Assembly: GCA_002706685.1 (NCBI GenBank)
Contig: PALV01000013.1
Coordinates: 62,001 to 126,000, forward strand
Direction of reading: 5' to 3'
Source of the DNA: Gammaproteobacteria bacterium
GTDB lineage: Bacteria; Pseudomonadota; Gammaproteobacteria; Pseudomonadales; Pseudohongiellaceae
DNA: 64,000 bases
Positions within the stretch are counted from its first letter, which is position 1. Each line of letters begins with the position of its first letter. The notes beneath the pieces were generated by a model. It was not told where the DNA came from and ran no database searches. It was given only the letters and a program-made list of their open reading frames with translations. A program made the translations under genes and the position numbers. This document shows positions 9,272 through 18,045 of this stretch, piece by piece.

Positions 9272-9315
9272 TCCTGTCTCCTGTTTCCCTGTTGTCCAGT
9301 GTCACGCGCAAACGA

Positions 9316-9810
9316 TTACATGTGAGCGCCCGACCATCCCTCTGCAATCATCTCACGTATTACTTTGATGGCTTCGCGATCATTCTGCACATAGGCCGAT
9401 TTAAGAAATTCATCGGCGTCCACGCCGCTGTCTGTTCCGCCGACAGAGTCGCGTCGGTAGCGGAAACGCACTTGCAATTCGTCAGCGCCAGGTGACTCTA
9501 TACGCGTAACGCTTTCGGCATGCATGGGTTGATCGCGGCCATCGATCAGCGTTCTGATCTCCGTGTCCTCGACGACGGTAACCACATCAGTGAACTCAAG
9601 ATCACCGGCGAGAATCAGCCGCGTAAAGCCCGCTGCATGCTCATCAACAAGTCTGCACTTGATGGCGGGATTGAAGTGCCCCGGATACCGAGCGCGAAAC
9701 AGCAGCCCTTTCCACATGCATTCACGGGAAATTCGCTGATGATCAGGCTGCCCTTTTTCATTAATGACAATGGTGTGTTCGAAATCCAGCACCTGCACCC
9801 CCTTTGACAT
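9316..9810 (-). CDS. DUF1857 / AtaL-like START-fold protein
   Basis: The 164-residue product looks like the AtaL (DUF1857) branch of the SRPBCC/START superfamily. It opens with an FEHTIVINE strand, has a GLLFRARYPGHFNP region after a short helix, central strands ending in ESVTRIESP, and a long C-terminal helix with KSAYVQNDREAIKVIREM. START folds bind hydrophobic ligands in a central cavity, and this subfamily has no proven function in bacteria. I chose the ATG at 9810, because the longer frame would begin with a GTG and add an unlikely YYCHLI extension. No good ribosome site is visible. Confidence 0.65.
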   Translation of the reverse strand: MSKGVQVLDFEHTIVINEKGQPDHQRISRECMWKGLLFRARYPGHFNPAIKCRLVDEHAAGFTRLILAGDLEFTDVVTVVEDTEIRTLIDGRDQPMHAESVTRIESPGADELQVRFRYRRDSVGGTDSGVDADEFLKSAYVQNDREAIKVIREMIAEGWSGAHM

Positions 9811-9979
9811 AATCAAATGGCAATAATACACAATCAGGCCTGCGCGAGCCCACTTTCAGCCCTGACAATTGCAATCCATGCGCTCATCGCTTGGCAGCTG
9901 CCATGTTGCACGCGTATTATCCAGGGCCTGATCTTGACAGGATTGATGACCCTGCCTGAAGTCACAGGAGTAAATACCC

Positions 9980-10405
9980 ATGACCATCTGGAAACGCACA
10001 CCCTCACTGGAACGGCTTGCCGAGAACGCGAAAAACACCGCAGTTGCCCACCTTGGCATAGAAATTACGGAAATTGGCGATGACTTCCTGACTGGACGTA
10101 TGCCCGTGGATCATCGCACGGTGCAACCACACCGCATTCTTCACGGTGGCGCCTCGGTACTGTTTGCTGAAACGCTGGGCAGCATGGCCGCCAATCTGTG
10201 TCTCGGCTCTGAGGCCCAGGCTGCCGTCGGTCTGGACATCAATGCCAATCACCTTCGTCCGGTCAGCAGTGGCTGGGTCTATGGCACGGCACGCCCGGTT
10301 CATATCGGAGCCACTACCCAGGTGTGGGAAATCAGGATCAGTAATGAAGCTGGCAAGGCGGTGTGCATTTCGCGCCTGACCATGGCAGTAGTCAAGGCAC
10401 GTTAG
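9980..10405 (+). CDS. Hotdog-fold thioesterase, MenI/YdiI-like
   Basis: The 141-residue protein is close to E. coli MenI (YdiI) from start to end: TIWKRTPSLERL, IGDDFLTGRMPVDHRT, the LHGGASVLFAETLGS signature with catalytic Glu64, then INANHLRPVSSGWVYG and a QVWEIRI strand. MenI hydrolyses 1,4-dihydroxy-2-naphthoyl-CoA in menaquinone synthesis, but family members also act on other aryl- and acyl-CoA substrates. No menaquinone genes are nearby, so the substrate here is open. A good AGGAG precedes the ATG. It is divergent from the DUF1857 gene. Confidence 0.88.
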   Translation: MTIWKRTPSLERLAENAKNTAVAHLGIEITEIGDDFLTGRMPVDHRTVQPHRILHGGASVLFAETLGSMAANLCLGSEAQAAVGLDINANHLRPVSSGWVYGTARPVHIGATTQVWEIRISNEAGKAVCISRLTMAVVKAR

Positions 10406-10482
10406 GACCAATTCGGGATTGAATACACCCACCCCCTCGGTTATTGTTTGGCAGCGGCCTAAAAATAACACAGGGTACTAAG

Positions 10483-12012
10483 ATGGAAGCTCTCGTCAAC
10501 ACGATCAACAATATCGTCTGGAGTCCGGCACTGGTGTTCCTGTGCCTGGGTGCCGGTCTCTTCTACTCCATCCTCACTCGCTTTGCCCAGCTTCGACATT
10601 TCAAAGAGATGTGGCGCCTGCTGTTCCAGGGCAGCGAGTCAGCCGAGGGCATTTCATCTTTCCAGGCGCTGGCGGTTTCCCTGTCTGGCCGTGTCGGTGT
10701 CGGCAACATTGCAGGGGTCGCGGCGGCCATAGGATTCGGCGGCCCGGGCGCCGTCTTCTGGATGTGGGTCGTGGCATTCCTCGGGGCGAGCACAGCCTAT
10801 GCAGAATCCACATTGGGTCAGCTCTATAAAGTCGAGGAAGATGGTCAGTACCGGGGTGGTCCTGCCTATTACTTTGAACGGTGCTTAGGGCAGCGCTGGC
10901 TGGCAGTCCTGTTTGCAACTGCTGCCATTGTGGCCTGTGGTGTGTTTCTGCCGGGGGTTCAGGCCAACGCCGTTGGCAATGCCGTCACTCAGGTTTTCGG
11001 CGAGGGCAACATAGTTTCGACCCAGTTTGGCGAGGTTGGCACCAACAAACTGGTGGCTTTGGCTGTCATCCTGATGATTCTGGCATTTATCATTTTTGGC
11101 GGCATCAAGCGTATTGCCCATTTTACCCAGATCGTTGTTCCGTTCATGGCGCTGGGTTACATCATCATGGCGCTGATCATCGTGTTCATCAACTTTGACC
11201 AGATTCCGGGGGTATTCGCGCTGATCGTAGGCGATGCATTTACCGCCCAGGCCGGTTTTGGCGCGGCAATAGGCTGGGGCGTGAGACGCGGCATCTATTC
11301 GAATGAGGCTGGCCAGGGTACCGGGCCGCATGCTGCCTCCGCAGCTGAGGTCGACCATCCGGCCCAACAGGGTCTGGTGCAGGCATTCTCGGTTTATGTC
11401 GATACACTGTTTGTCTGCTCGGCTACCGCCTTCATGATCCTGATTACTCAGCAATACAATATCCAGGGAACCCTGGAGGCCGGACAGTTTGTCGTCCAGA
11501 ATGTAGCGGCTGACACCGAGATTGCCTCCGCCGCCTTTACCCAACTGGCACTGTTCAGCGTATTTGGCAATTTTGGACCAGTCTTTGTAGGTATCTCGCT
11601 GTTCTTTTTCGCCTTTACCACCATCCTCGCCTACTACTACATCGCCGAGACAAATGTCGCCTACCTGAATCGCTACTTTAAGGCTCACATTCCTCTGGTT
11701 CTGGTGAAACTGGTGATCATGCTGATGGTCAGCTATGGCATGGTGAACAGCGCTGGCTATATCTGGATGATTGGTGACATAGGTGTCGGCCTGATGGCCT
11801 GGATCAACATTGTCGGCATACTCGCTATCTTTTTTGTATCCGGCCCTGCCATCGCCTGCCTCAAGGACTACGAGGAACAACGGGCCGCGGGCGGTCCTGT
11901 CCACTTCGACCCCAGAAAACTTGGCATCAAGAATGCGACATTCTGGGAGCAGCGCATGGACAGGCAGGTAAAACAGGCAGAAGAACAGGCCGATGGTGAA
12001 ACCCGGCACTGA
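10483..12012 (+). CDS. Alanine/glycine:cation symporter (AGCS family)
   Basis: The 509-residue polytopic protein belongs to the AGCS family. It shows SLSGRVGVGNIAGVAAAIGF near 62-81, the long PGAVFWMWVVAFLGAS region, and the family signature GVRRGIYSNEAGQGTGPHAA near 266-285. About eleven membrane helices follow the usual pattern. These carriers import alanine or glycine with Na+ or H+ across the inner membrane. I chose the ATG at 10483, which has AGGG upstream; the longer frame starts with a TTG in non-coding sequence. The 77-bp leader is too short to hold a glycine riboswitch. Confidence 0.93.
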   Translation: MEALVNTINNIVWSPALVFLCLGAGLFYSILTRFAQLRHFKEMWRLLFQGSESAEGISSFQALAVSLSGRVGVGNIAGVAAAIGFGGPGAVFWMWVVAFLGASTAYAESTLGQLYKVEEDGQYRGGPAYYFERCLGQRWLAVLFATAAIVACGVFLPGVQANAVGNAVTQVFGEGNIVSTQFGEVGTNKLVALAVILMILAFIIFGGIKRIAHFTQIVVPFMALGYIIMALIIVFINFDQIPGVFALIVGDAFTAQAGFGAAIGWGVRRGIYSNEAGQGTGPHAASAAEVDHPAQQGLVQAFSVYVDTLFVCSATAFMILITQQYNIQGTLEAGQFVVQNVAADTEIASAAFTQLALFSVFGNFGPVFVGISLFFFAFTTILAYYYIAETNVAYLNRYFKAHIPLVLVKLVIMLMVSYGMVNSAGYIWMIGDIGVGLMAWINIVGILAIFFVSGPAIACLKDYEEQRAAGGPVHFDPRKLGIKNATFWEQRMDRQVKQAEEQADGETRH

Positions 12013-12025
12013 TTGATCACTGACC

Positions 12026-12625
12026 TTATGCCGGAGCTGATCCCAGATAACTGGCAATGCCGTTAAGCAGCATCTGCACCGATACAGAGATGAGGATCAT
12101 GCCCATCAGGCGCTCGATGGCCTTCAAACCACGGGCGCCCAGCAGCTTGTAGAGTCGCTGGGACATCATCAGGATGATGGCGGTGACAGCCCACGCGCCT
12201 CCCAGCGCGATCAGCCAGTCACCACTGCGATCGGGGCCGGATTCGGCGAGCAGAATGAGCGTCGCAAGCACCGATGGGCCGGCAATCAGAGGGACCGCCA
12301 GTGGCACGACCAATGGTTCGTCATCGTCGTCATCGGAACCCATCACACCGCCGCGTGATGGAAAAATCATCCGCACGGCAATAATCATCAACACCAGGCC
12401 GCCGCCAATGGAAACGGCCTCGCGCGACAGGGCCAGCAAATGCAGAATGCCCGGCCCCATGAAAAGAAACAGCAGCATCAGCCCCAGAGCGATCAGCAGC
12501 TCGCGCAGCAGAACCCGTCTTCGGCGATGCTCGGGCACCCGCGACAGCACGCTGAGAAAGATGGGTATGTTTCCCAGTGGATCCATAATCAGAAACAGAG
12601 TGACAGCAGCAGCGAACGTTTCCAT
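12026..12625 (-). CDS. yhgN: MarC-family inner-membrane protein (YhgN-like)
   Basis: The 199-residue protein has six predicted membrane helices and matches E. coli YhgN: LFLIMDPLGNIPIFLSVL at the start, LLRELLIALGLMLLFLFMGP, the VRMIFPS loop, VPLAVPLIAGPSVLATL and IERLMGMILISVSVQMLLNGI at the end. An acidic run of five aspartates (SDDDDDE) sits in the central cytosolic loop. The MarC family has no proven substrate, although amino acid or drug export has been proposed. The start at 12625 gives the family length; a GTG at 12637 is also possible. Neither start has a Shine-Dalgarno. It is convergent with the AGCS gene, 13 bp apart. Confidence 0.87.
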   Translation of the reverse strand: METFAAAVTLFLIMDPLGNIPIFLSVLSRVPEHRRRRVLLRELLIALGLMLLFLFMGPGILHLLALSREAVSIGGGLVLMIIAVRMIFPSRGGVMGSDDDDDEPLVVPLAVPLIAGPSVLATLILLAESGPDRSGDWLIALGGAWAVTAIILMMSQRLYKLLGARGLKAIERLMGMILISVSVQMLLNGIASYLGSAPA

Positions 12626-12777
12626 GAATGAGATCACTATATATGCAGAGGCTGAAGTCGTTATCTTACGCCGATCTGTAAAAAATTCCCACGGATTTTA
12701 TATTTGCTGCTACCATAGCGCCTCATCAGACATGGCTGACAGGCGCGTAAGCCTGCGTTTTTCAGGGACTGGAGACA

Positions 12778-14202
12778 TTGCGACCACTGGTAGTTGACCT
12801 CGACGGCACGCTGATTCATACCGATATGTTGCACGAATCAGCATTGAAGGCGTTCCGGGAATCACCCTGGAGCGCCTTGCTGCTGCCCGTCTGGTTGCTG
12901 CAGGGAAAAGCGGTATTGAAACAACGCCTGGCGCAGCGCACCGCATTCAACGCTGGCGTCCTGCCCTACAATCAGATCCTGATTGACTGGTTGCGCGAAC
13001 AGAAGCAGCTGGGTCGCGAAATCGTGCTGTGCACCGCTTCCGACCAGCGTTTTGCAGACGCCATCGCTGAGCAGCTGGGGCTGTTCGACAGTGTGCTTGC
13101 CAGTGACGGTCAGACAAACCTGTCGGGACGGCAGAAAGCCCAGGCACTGGTTGAGCGCTATGGCGAACAGGGCTTTGACTATGCCGGCAATTCGAACAAA
13201 GACCTGCCGGTCTGGGCCAGTGCGCACCAGGCTGTTGTAGTTAATGCGTCCACTGCGGTTACCGAGCGGGCGCAGCAATGTGCGCACGTAGAGACGGTAT
13301 TCCCGCCCGCGCCCACCGGCATCATGGCCTGGCTGAAAGTGGTGCGCGCTCACCAGTGGCTGAAAAACCTGCTGCTGTTTTTTCCGGCTATTGCCGCACA
13401 CGACCTTAACGACCCAGCCATTTTTGGGGTCCTGGCTTTGGCATTCTGCTCATTCAGCCTTTGTGCGTCTGCGGTGTACATCACCAATGACCTGACTGAC
13501 CTGGAGAGTGATCGACTGCATCCACGCAAGCGCAACCGTCCCTTCGCATCAGGCGCTATTGCGGCCTGGAAAGGTGTGCTGCTGTCCCCCCTGTTATTGA
13601 TCGGCAGCGTTGTGATCGGAAGCCTGGTAAGCATCGAGTTTCTCGGCTGGCTGGCAGTATATTTCCTGCTGACGCTGGCCTACTCATTCGGGCTCAAGCG
13701 ACTGATGATCGTCGACTGCCTGGTGCTGGCCATGCTGTACACGCTGCGAATTATCGCCGGCGCAGCCGCCTCCGACAATGCCCTGACCTTCTGGCTGCTG
13801 ACCGAGTCCGTGTTCCTGTTTTTGTCATTGGCTTTTGTCAAACGCTATGCGGAACTGAAACTGCAATCGGAGGCTGGTGCCAGTCAGGCACATGGTCGCG
13901 GTTACCTGACCAGCGACGCGCCGCTGATCCAGACCCTGGGGATCAGCGCGGGATTTATCGCCGTGCTGGTACTGGCACTTTACCTGAACAGCGACTCCGT
14001 TCTGGGCCTTTACCAGAACACAGCGCTGGTATGGGCCGCCATACCCATCCTGCTGTTCTGGATCAGCTGGATGTGGATGCAGGCTAACCGCGGCAATATG
14101 AACGACGACCCCCTGGTTTTTGCCGTGAAAGACAAGACAAGTCTGTTGGCCGGCGCGGCCTTTGCTCTGGTCCTGGCGCTGGCGACACTGGGGTGGCCAT
14201 GA
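12778..14202 (+). CDS. HAD phosphatase-UbiA prenyltransferase fusion (polyprenyl-phosphate 5-phosphoribosyltransferase-like)
   Basis: The 474-residue protein joins a HAD-type domain (about 1-170; nucleophile pair Asp7/Asp9 in DLDGTL, motif II CTAS, motif III region QKAQALVERYG and GNSNKDLPV) to a UbiA-family integral membrane domain (about 185-474). The UbiA part has NDLTDLESDRLHPRKRNRPF, carrying the N237-D238/D241/D245 Mg2+-diphosphate motif, and YSFGLKRLMIVD. The family member Rv3806c transfers 5-phosphoribose from PRPP to decaprenyl phosphate; the HAD part could then remove the 5-phosphate. No ATG or GTG exists after the upstream stop, so translation starts at the TTG at 12778, behind GGAG. 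It is the first gene of a seven-gene operon and overlaps the DprE1-like gene by 4 bp. Confidence 0.88.
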   Translation: MRPLVVDLDGTLIHTDMLHESALKAFRESPWSALLLPVWLLQGKAVLKQRLAQRTAFNAGVLPYNQILIDWLREQKQLGREIVLCTASDQRFADAIAEQLGLFDSVLASDGQTNLSGRQKAQALVERYGEQGFDYAGNSNKDLPVWASAHQAVVVNASTAVTERAQQCAHVETVFPPAPTGIMAWLKVVRAHQWLKNLLLFFPAIAAHDLNDPAIFGVLALAFCSFSLCASAVYITNDLTDLESDRLHPRKRNRPFASGAIAAWKGVLLSPLLLIGSVVIGSLVSIEFLGWLAVYFLLTLAYSFGLKRLMIVDCLVLAMLYTLRIIAGAAASDNALTFWLLTESVFLFLSLAFVKRYAELKLQSEAGASQAHGRGYLTSDAPLIQTLGISAGFIAVLVLALYLNSDSVLGLYQNTALVWAAIPILLFWISWMWMQANRGNMNDDPLVFAVKDKTSLLAGAAFALVLALATLGWP

Positions 14203-15512
14203 AGAATCTCAGCTCCTGGGGCCGCCTGAGCCGTCAGCCGCATACCTGTATTGCCTTGCACGACCGCAAAGGCGTGGCAGACCAGCTTGAACAGTTCCGT
14301 CCCGGCATTTGCTATGGCATGGGGCGCAGCTACGGGGATGTCTGCCTGAACAGCGCGGGGATCAGCTGGCAGACTCGCGGCCTGGACCGCCTCATTGAAT
14401 TCGATGCTGACACGGGCGTACTCGTCTGCGAATCCGGAGCCCTGCTAAAGGAAATCCAGGATCTGATGGTACCCCGAGGCTGGATGCTGCCGGTGACACC
14501 TGGTACCCAGCTGATCACCGTGGGGGGAGCAATCGCCAATGATGTTCATGGTAAAAACCATCATGTGCACGGCACCTTCGGCGAACATGTGCAGGAGCTG
14601 GTTCTGCAGCGCACTGATGGCCAGCGGCTTCGCTGCAGCTCTGCGGAGAATGCCGATATGTTCCGGGCCACCATCGCAGGCATGGGATTGACGGGCGTCA
14701 TTCTGCAGGCAAGCCTGAAGCTGCGGCCGGTCGGCTCCGCCTGGCTGGACACAGACACGCAGGCTTACCAGTCGCTACCCGAATTCTTTGAACTGTCGCA
14801 GGCGTCGGAGGCAGACTGGGAACACACTGTATCCTGGATCGACTGCCTGTCCGGCGATACGCCTCGAGGCATTTTTCTGCGAGCTAACCATCGGGAGCAG
14901 GCACCCCCTGATCAAAAATCACAGCCATCACGTAAAAAATCAGGCCTGGTGATGCCATTGGTACCACCAGTGTCTCTGGTCAACCGTCTTAGCCTGCGCC
15001 CGTTCAACGCTGCCTACTACGCGCTTAACAAACGCAAAGAGGGCACCGGTATCGCGCATTACCAGCCGTTTTTCTATCCGCTGGATGCAATCGGTCACTG
15101 GAACAGAATGTACGGACCACGCGGCTTCTATCAGTACCAGTGTGTGGTGCCAGAGGACAGCATGCATGCAGCGATCGGCGAAATGCTGACTGCCATTGGC
15201 CGCAGCGGTCAGGGCTCATTTCTGGCAGTATTAAAAACCTTTGGCAGGCGCCCAGCGGCCGGCCTGCTGAGTTTCCCTATGCCAGGCGCGACACTGGCGC
15301 TGGACTTCCCCAATCAGGGGCAAAAAACACTTTCATTGTTTACCAGGCTGGATGACATCGTCAGTCAGGCTGGCGGCCGCCTGTATGCTGCCAAAGACGC
15401 ACGCATGCCGGCAGTCATGTTCCGGAGCGCTTATCCTGCTTTGTCCGAATTCACTAACTACCGTGATCCTGGCATCAGTTCCGACATGTCACGTCGGCTG
15501 ATGGGCAGTTGA
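14199..15512 (+). CDS. dprE1: DprE1-like FAD-dependent polyprenylphosphoryl-ribose oxidase
   Basis: The 437-residue flavoprotein has the vanillyl-alcohol-oxidase FAD fold: GMGRSYGD (about 41-47), TPGTQLITVGGAIANDVHGK (about 100-119, with His117) and the conserved HGTFGEHV. The C-terminal substrate domain keeps HYQPFFYPLD, GPRGFYQYQCVVP and GGRLYAAKDAR with the essential-type Lys399. DprE1 oxidises the 2-OH of polyprenyl-phosphoribose to a ketone for DprE2 to reduce, giving the arabinose epimer. Residue 367 is Ala where the M. tuberculosis enzyme has Cys387 (ATLALDFP against WNICVDFP). The ATG at 14199 overlaps the upstream TGA (ATGA), implying translational coupling. Confidence 0.88.
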   Translation: MKNLSSWGRLSRQPHTCIALHDRKGVADQLEQFRPGICYGMGRSYGDVCLNSAGISWQTRGLDRLIEFDADTGVLVCESGALLKEIQDLMVPRGWMLPVTPGTQLITVGGAIANDVHGKNHHVHGTFGEHVQELVLQRTDGQRLRCSSAENADMFRATIAGMGLTGVILQASLKLRPVGSAWLDTDTQAYQSLPEFFELSQASEADWEHTVSWIDCLSGDTPRGIFLRANHREQAPPDQKSQPSRKKSGLVMPLVPPVSLVNRLSLRPFNAAYYALNKRKEGTGIAHYQPFFYPLDAIGHWNRMYGPRGFYQYQCVVPEDSMHAAIGEMLTAIGRSGQGSFLAVLKTFGRRPAAGLLSFPMPGATLALDFPNQGQKTLSLFTRLDDIVSQAGGRLYAAKDARMPAVMFRSAYPALSEFTNYRDPGISSDMSRRLMGS

Positions 15513-15537
15513 ACCAACGGTACGGAGAACCCCACCC

Positions 15538-16302
15538 ATGAGCAGTCCCTCTGCCAGTAAAGTACAGCGAATTGTCATCGTCGGCGCCACCTCGGCAATA
15601 GCCGAACGCTGCGCCAGACGCTGGGCCGAACAGGGCGCGACACACTTTTACCTGCTGGCTCGGAGTCAGGAGAAACTGTCGGCAATTGCGGCAGATTTGC
15701 AGGTACGACAACCGCAGGCGGAAATCGTCACAGCCGCTGGCGATTTTGTTGACCCGGCAGCCATACAGTCGCAGGTAACTGAAATCATGACGCAGGCTGC
15801 AGACATCGTGCTGATTGCGCATGGCAGCCTTCCCGACCAGCAGCAGTGCCAGGCCTCACTTTCAGAGACTGCTGAGGCCATACAGATTAATGGCATTTCT
15901 CCGGTGTTGTTCGCCGAGGCGTTTGCGACATTAATGAGTCAGGCAAATCGTGGCACTCTGGCAGTCATTGGTTCGGTTGCGGGTGACCGGGGACGAAAGT
16001 CCAACTATGTTTATGGTGCGGCAAAAGGCCTTGTGACCCGCTACGTGCAGGGCCTGCAACACCGCACTGCCGGCTCCGGCTTTAAAGTGGTGCTGGTAAA
16101 ACCAGGCCCGACGGACACCCCCATGACTGCGCATCTGAAACAGGATGGCGCCGCACTGGCCAGCGTCGAGGATGTCGCTGACGACATCGTCAAGGGCATA
16201 GCAAAAGGCAAACCGGTAATCTACACACCATCAAAATGGGCATTGATCATGATGATCATTCGTCATCTGCCACGTTTTATTTTCAACAGAATGGATATCT
16301 GA
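15538..16302 (+). CDS. dprE2: DprE2-like short-chain dehydrogenase
   Basis: The 254-residue SDR has the NAD(P) motif IVGATSAIAERCA (about 15-27), AHGSLPD in place of the usual NNAG, and the catalytic SNYVYGAAK with Tyr159 and Lys163. Its C-terminal MMIIRHLPRFIFNRM is strikingly like the tail of mycobacterial DprE2 and may bring the enzyme to the membrane. The expected reaction is NAD(P)H reduction of the 2-keto polyprenyl-phospho-pentofuranose made by the preceding DprE1-like enzyme. It begins 25 bp after dprE1 and ends 4 bp before the next gene. Confidence 0.88.
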   Translation: MSSPSASKVQRIVIVGATSAIAERCARRWAEQGATHFYLLARSQEKLSAIAADLQVRQPQAEIVTAAGDFVDPAAIQSQVTEIMTQAADIVLIAHGSLPDQQQCQASLSETAEAIQINGISPVLFAEAFATLMSQANRGTLAVIGSVAGDRGRKSNYVYGAAKGLVTRYVQGLQHRTAGSGFKVVLVKPGPTDTPMTAHLKQDGAALASVEDVADDIVKGIAKGKPVIYTPSKWALIMMIIRHLPRFIFNRMDI

Positions 16303-16306
16303 TCTC

Positions 16307-18040
16307 ATGCAATTGCAATGGATGCGCCAAAACCTCGGACTGACCGCTGCCTGGTCGTTCGCAATCATCATGGTCCTGCTTGCCGTTATCGGCGCAATTC
16401 GTGCGTTTTCGGTAGTGCCGTACTGGGACATGTGGGGTGGCACGCTTGGTTTCTATATCGCCACTGCGCTGGACGGTAATTCGGCGGCTTGGTGGGCACA
16501 GCACAATGAGCACCGCATCGTACTGTCGCGACTGTTGTTCTGGCTGGACTATGCCCTGTTCGGCGGGACCAGCGTATTTCTCATCATCATGAACTTCGTG
16601 ATTGTTGGTCTGGCAGTGCTGACCTTTTACCGCATCGTCAGACAACGCATGAGGGATGTGTCTGGCGGCAACCAGTCCGCAGACGTAACGACATGGGCTG
16701 CCATGGCGTTTCTAGTCGCCTGGCTTTACCACTGGATGCAATGGGAGAATCTGGCCTGGGGATTCCAGAGTCAATTCTTTCTGGCACAGTTGCTGCCGCT
16801 GGTCGCTCTTTATTTGTTAAGTGGAGCGCGACAGGCTGGCGCAGCGGGGCGCAATCGTTTTGTCCTGGCCTGTATCACTGGTTTTGCCTGTATAGGCACC
16901 ATGGCCAACGGCGTCATCGCCCTGCCCCTGATGACACTGTATGCCCTGCTCACACGCTTTCCATGGCAGCGCAGCCTGACACTCGCCCTGCTCTCCCTGT
17001 TCGCATTATCGCTGTATTTTTATGGCTACAGCTCGCCGGGCAATCATGGTTCGATTCTGGAAACCTTTCTGCGTCAGCCCGACGACCTCGTCTATTATGT
17101 TTTACTGTACCTTGGCACGCCGTTCTACTTCTTGACCGGCGGTGATGTCGGCATGCGCCTTGCCGCGATAAGCACTGCGGTGATGGCGGCACTGACCGTT
17201 TATGCACTGGTCAAAAGTCTGCGCTCTCCGACGCAAAACCTGCTGACACTGGCGCTGGTGTTTTACATTGCCTACATCGCTGGCACGGCGCTGGGAACCG
17301 GTGGTGGTCGATTGGTGTTCGGCGTAGAGCAGGCTGCCAGCAACCGCTACACAACGCCTGCGTTAATGGCATGGGCAGCATTGCTGGCGCTGTTTCTGCC
17401 TGCGTTGGAGCGTGGCTGGCGACAATACCGGCCGGTGGCGCTGTTCGCGATTGCCTGTCTCGGCGCAGCCATGCTTTGGCGCCAGACACTTGCCCTGCAG
17501 CCACAACAGCAAGTGGTATTCAACCGCGAAGTGGCCGTGCTGGCACTGGAACTCAGGGTGAGGGATGAGCAACAGATCAACTCGGTATATGTCATGGACC
17601 AGGGGTTGTTCAACACTGTTGCAGTCGCTTCGGAATACAACATAGGCATTTTTGATCGCTTCCCGTGGCGGGATCTGGCGCCGCAGCTAGGCAATATTGT
17701 TCGAGCGCGTGAGGCGGCAAGCTGTCAGGGGCATATCGATCAGGTCAGCGCCATTGATGGTGATAACAACTACCTGCGTGTTGATGGCTGGCTCTTCAGT
17801 AACACAGAGGATAGGACGCCTCAACTCATTCAGATACGTAATCCGATCGGAGAAATAGCCGGCTTTGCGCTTACTGGCCAGCCGCGCCCGGACGTCGCCG
17901 AGGCCGTCGACGACGACGCGGAGCGCTCAGGCTTTCGTGGTTATATTCGCCGTGAATACAGTCAGCCGCAAATGACACTCAGTGGTGTTGATGTCGACTG
18001 CGCCTTGCAGGTCGACATACCTGCCACTTTGTTAGAGTAA
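16307..18040 (+). CDS. Polytopic membrane protein, probable GT-C-type glycosyltransferase
   Basis: The 577-residue protein has about ten or eleven membrane helices in the first 400 residues and a soluble, probably periplasmic C-terminal domain (about 405-577). The first extracytoplasmic loop carries VVPYWDMWGG (Asp41) and then WWAQHNEHRIVLSR (about 62-75). An acidic residue in that loop is the usual catalytic site of GT-C enzymes that use polyprenyl-phosphate sugars. I do not recognise a named family. Similar YWDMW/NEHRI proteins occur in polysaccharide loci, as far as I recall. Its place inside a DprE1/DprE2 operon suggests that it uses the furanose donor, as AftA does in mycobacteria. No signal peptide is cleaved. 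Confidence 0.6.
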   Translation: MQLQWMRQNLGLTAAWSFAIIMVLLAVIGAIRAFSVVPYWDMWGGTLGFYIATALDGNSAAWWAQHNEHRIVLSRLLFWLDYALFGGTSVFLIIMNFVIVGLAVLTFYRIVRQRMRDVSGGNQSADVTTWAAMAFLVAWLYHWMQWENLAWGFQSQFFLAQLLPLVALYLLSGARQAGAAGRNRFVLACITGFACIGTMANGVIALPLMTLYALLTRFPWQRSLTLALLSLFALSLYFYGYSSPGNHGSILETFLRQPDDLVYYVLLYLGTPFYFLTGGDVGMRLAAISTAVMAALTVYALVKSLRSPTQNLLTLALVFYIAYIAGTALGTGGGRLVFGVEQAASNRYTTPALMAWAALLALFLPALERGWRQYRPVALFAIACLGAAMLWRQTLALQPQQQVVFNREVAVLALELRVRDEQQINSVYVMDQGLFNTVAVASEYNIGIFDRFPWRDLAPQLGNIVRAREAASCQGHIDQVSAIDGDNNYLRVDGWLFSNTEDRTPQLIQIRNPIGEIAGFALTGQPRPDVAEAVDDDAERSGFRGYIRREYSQPQMTLSGVDVDCALQVDIPATLLE

Positions 18041-18045
18041 ATTCC

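Noticed and set aside
10406..10482. Glycine riboswitch before the AGCS symporter
   Set aside because: The gap is only 77 bp, and I see no conserved aptamer-like stems.
10885..12057. 390-codon open frame antisense to the AGCS symporter
   Set aside because: It mirrors a high-quality family gene, shows no domain and has low-complexity His/Gln/Asp composition typical of antisense frames.
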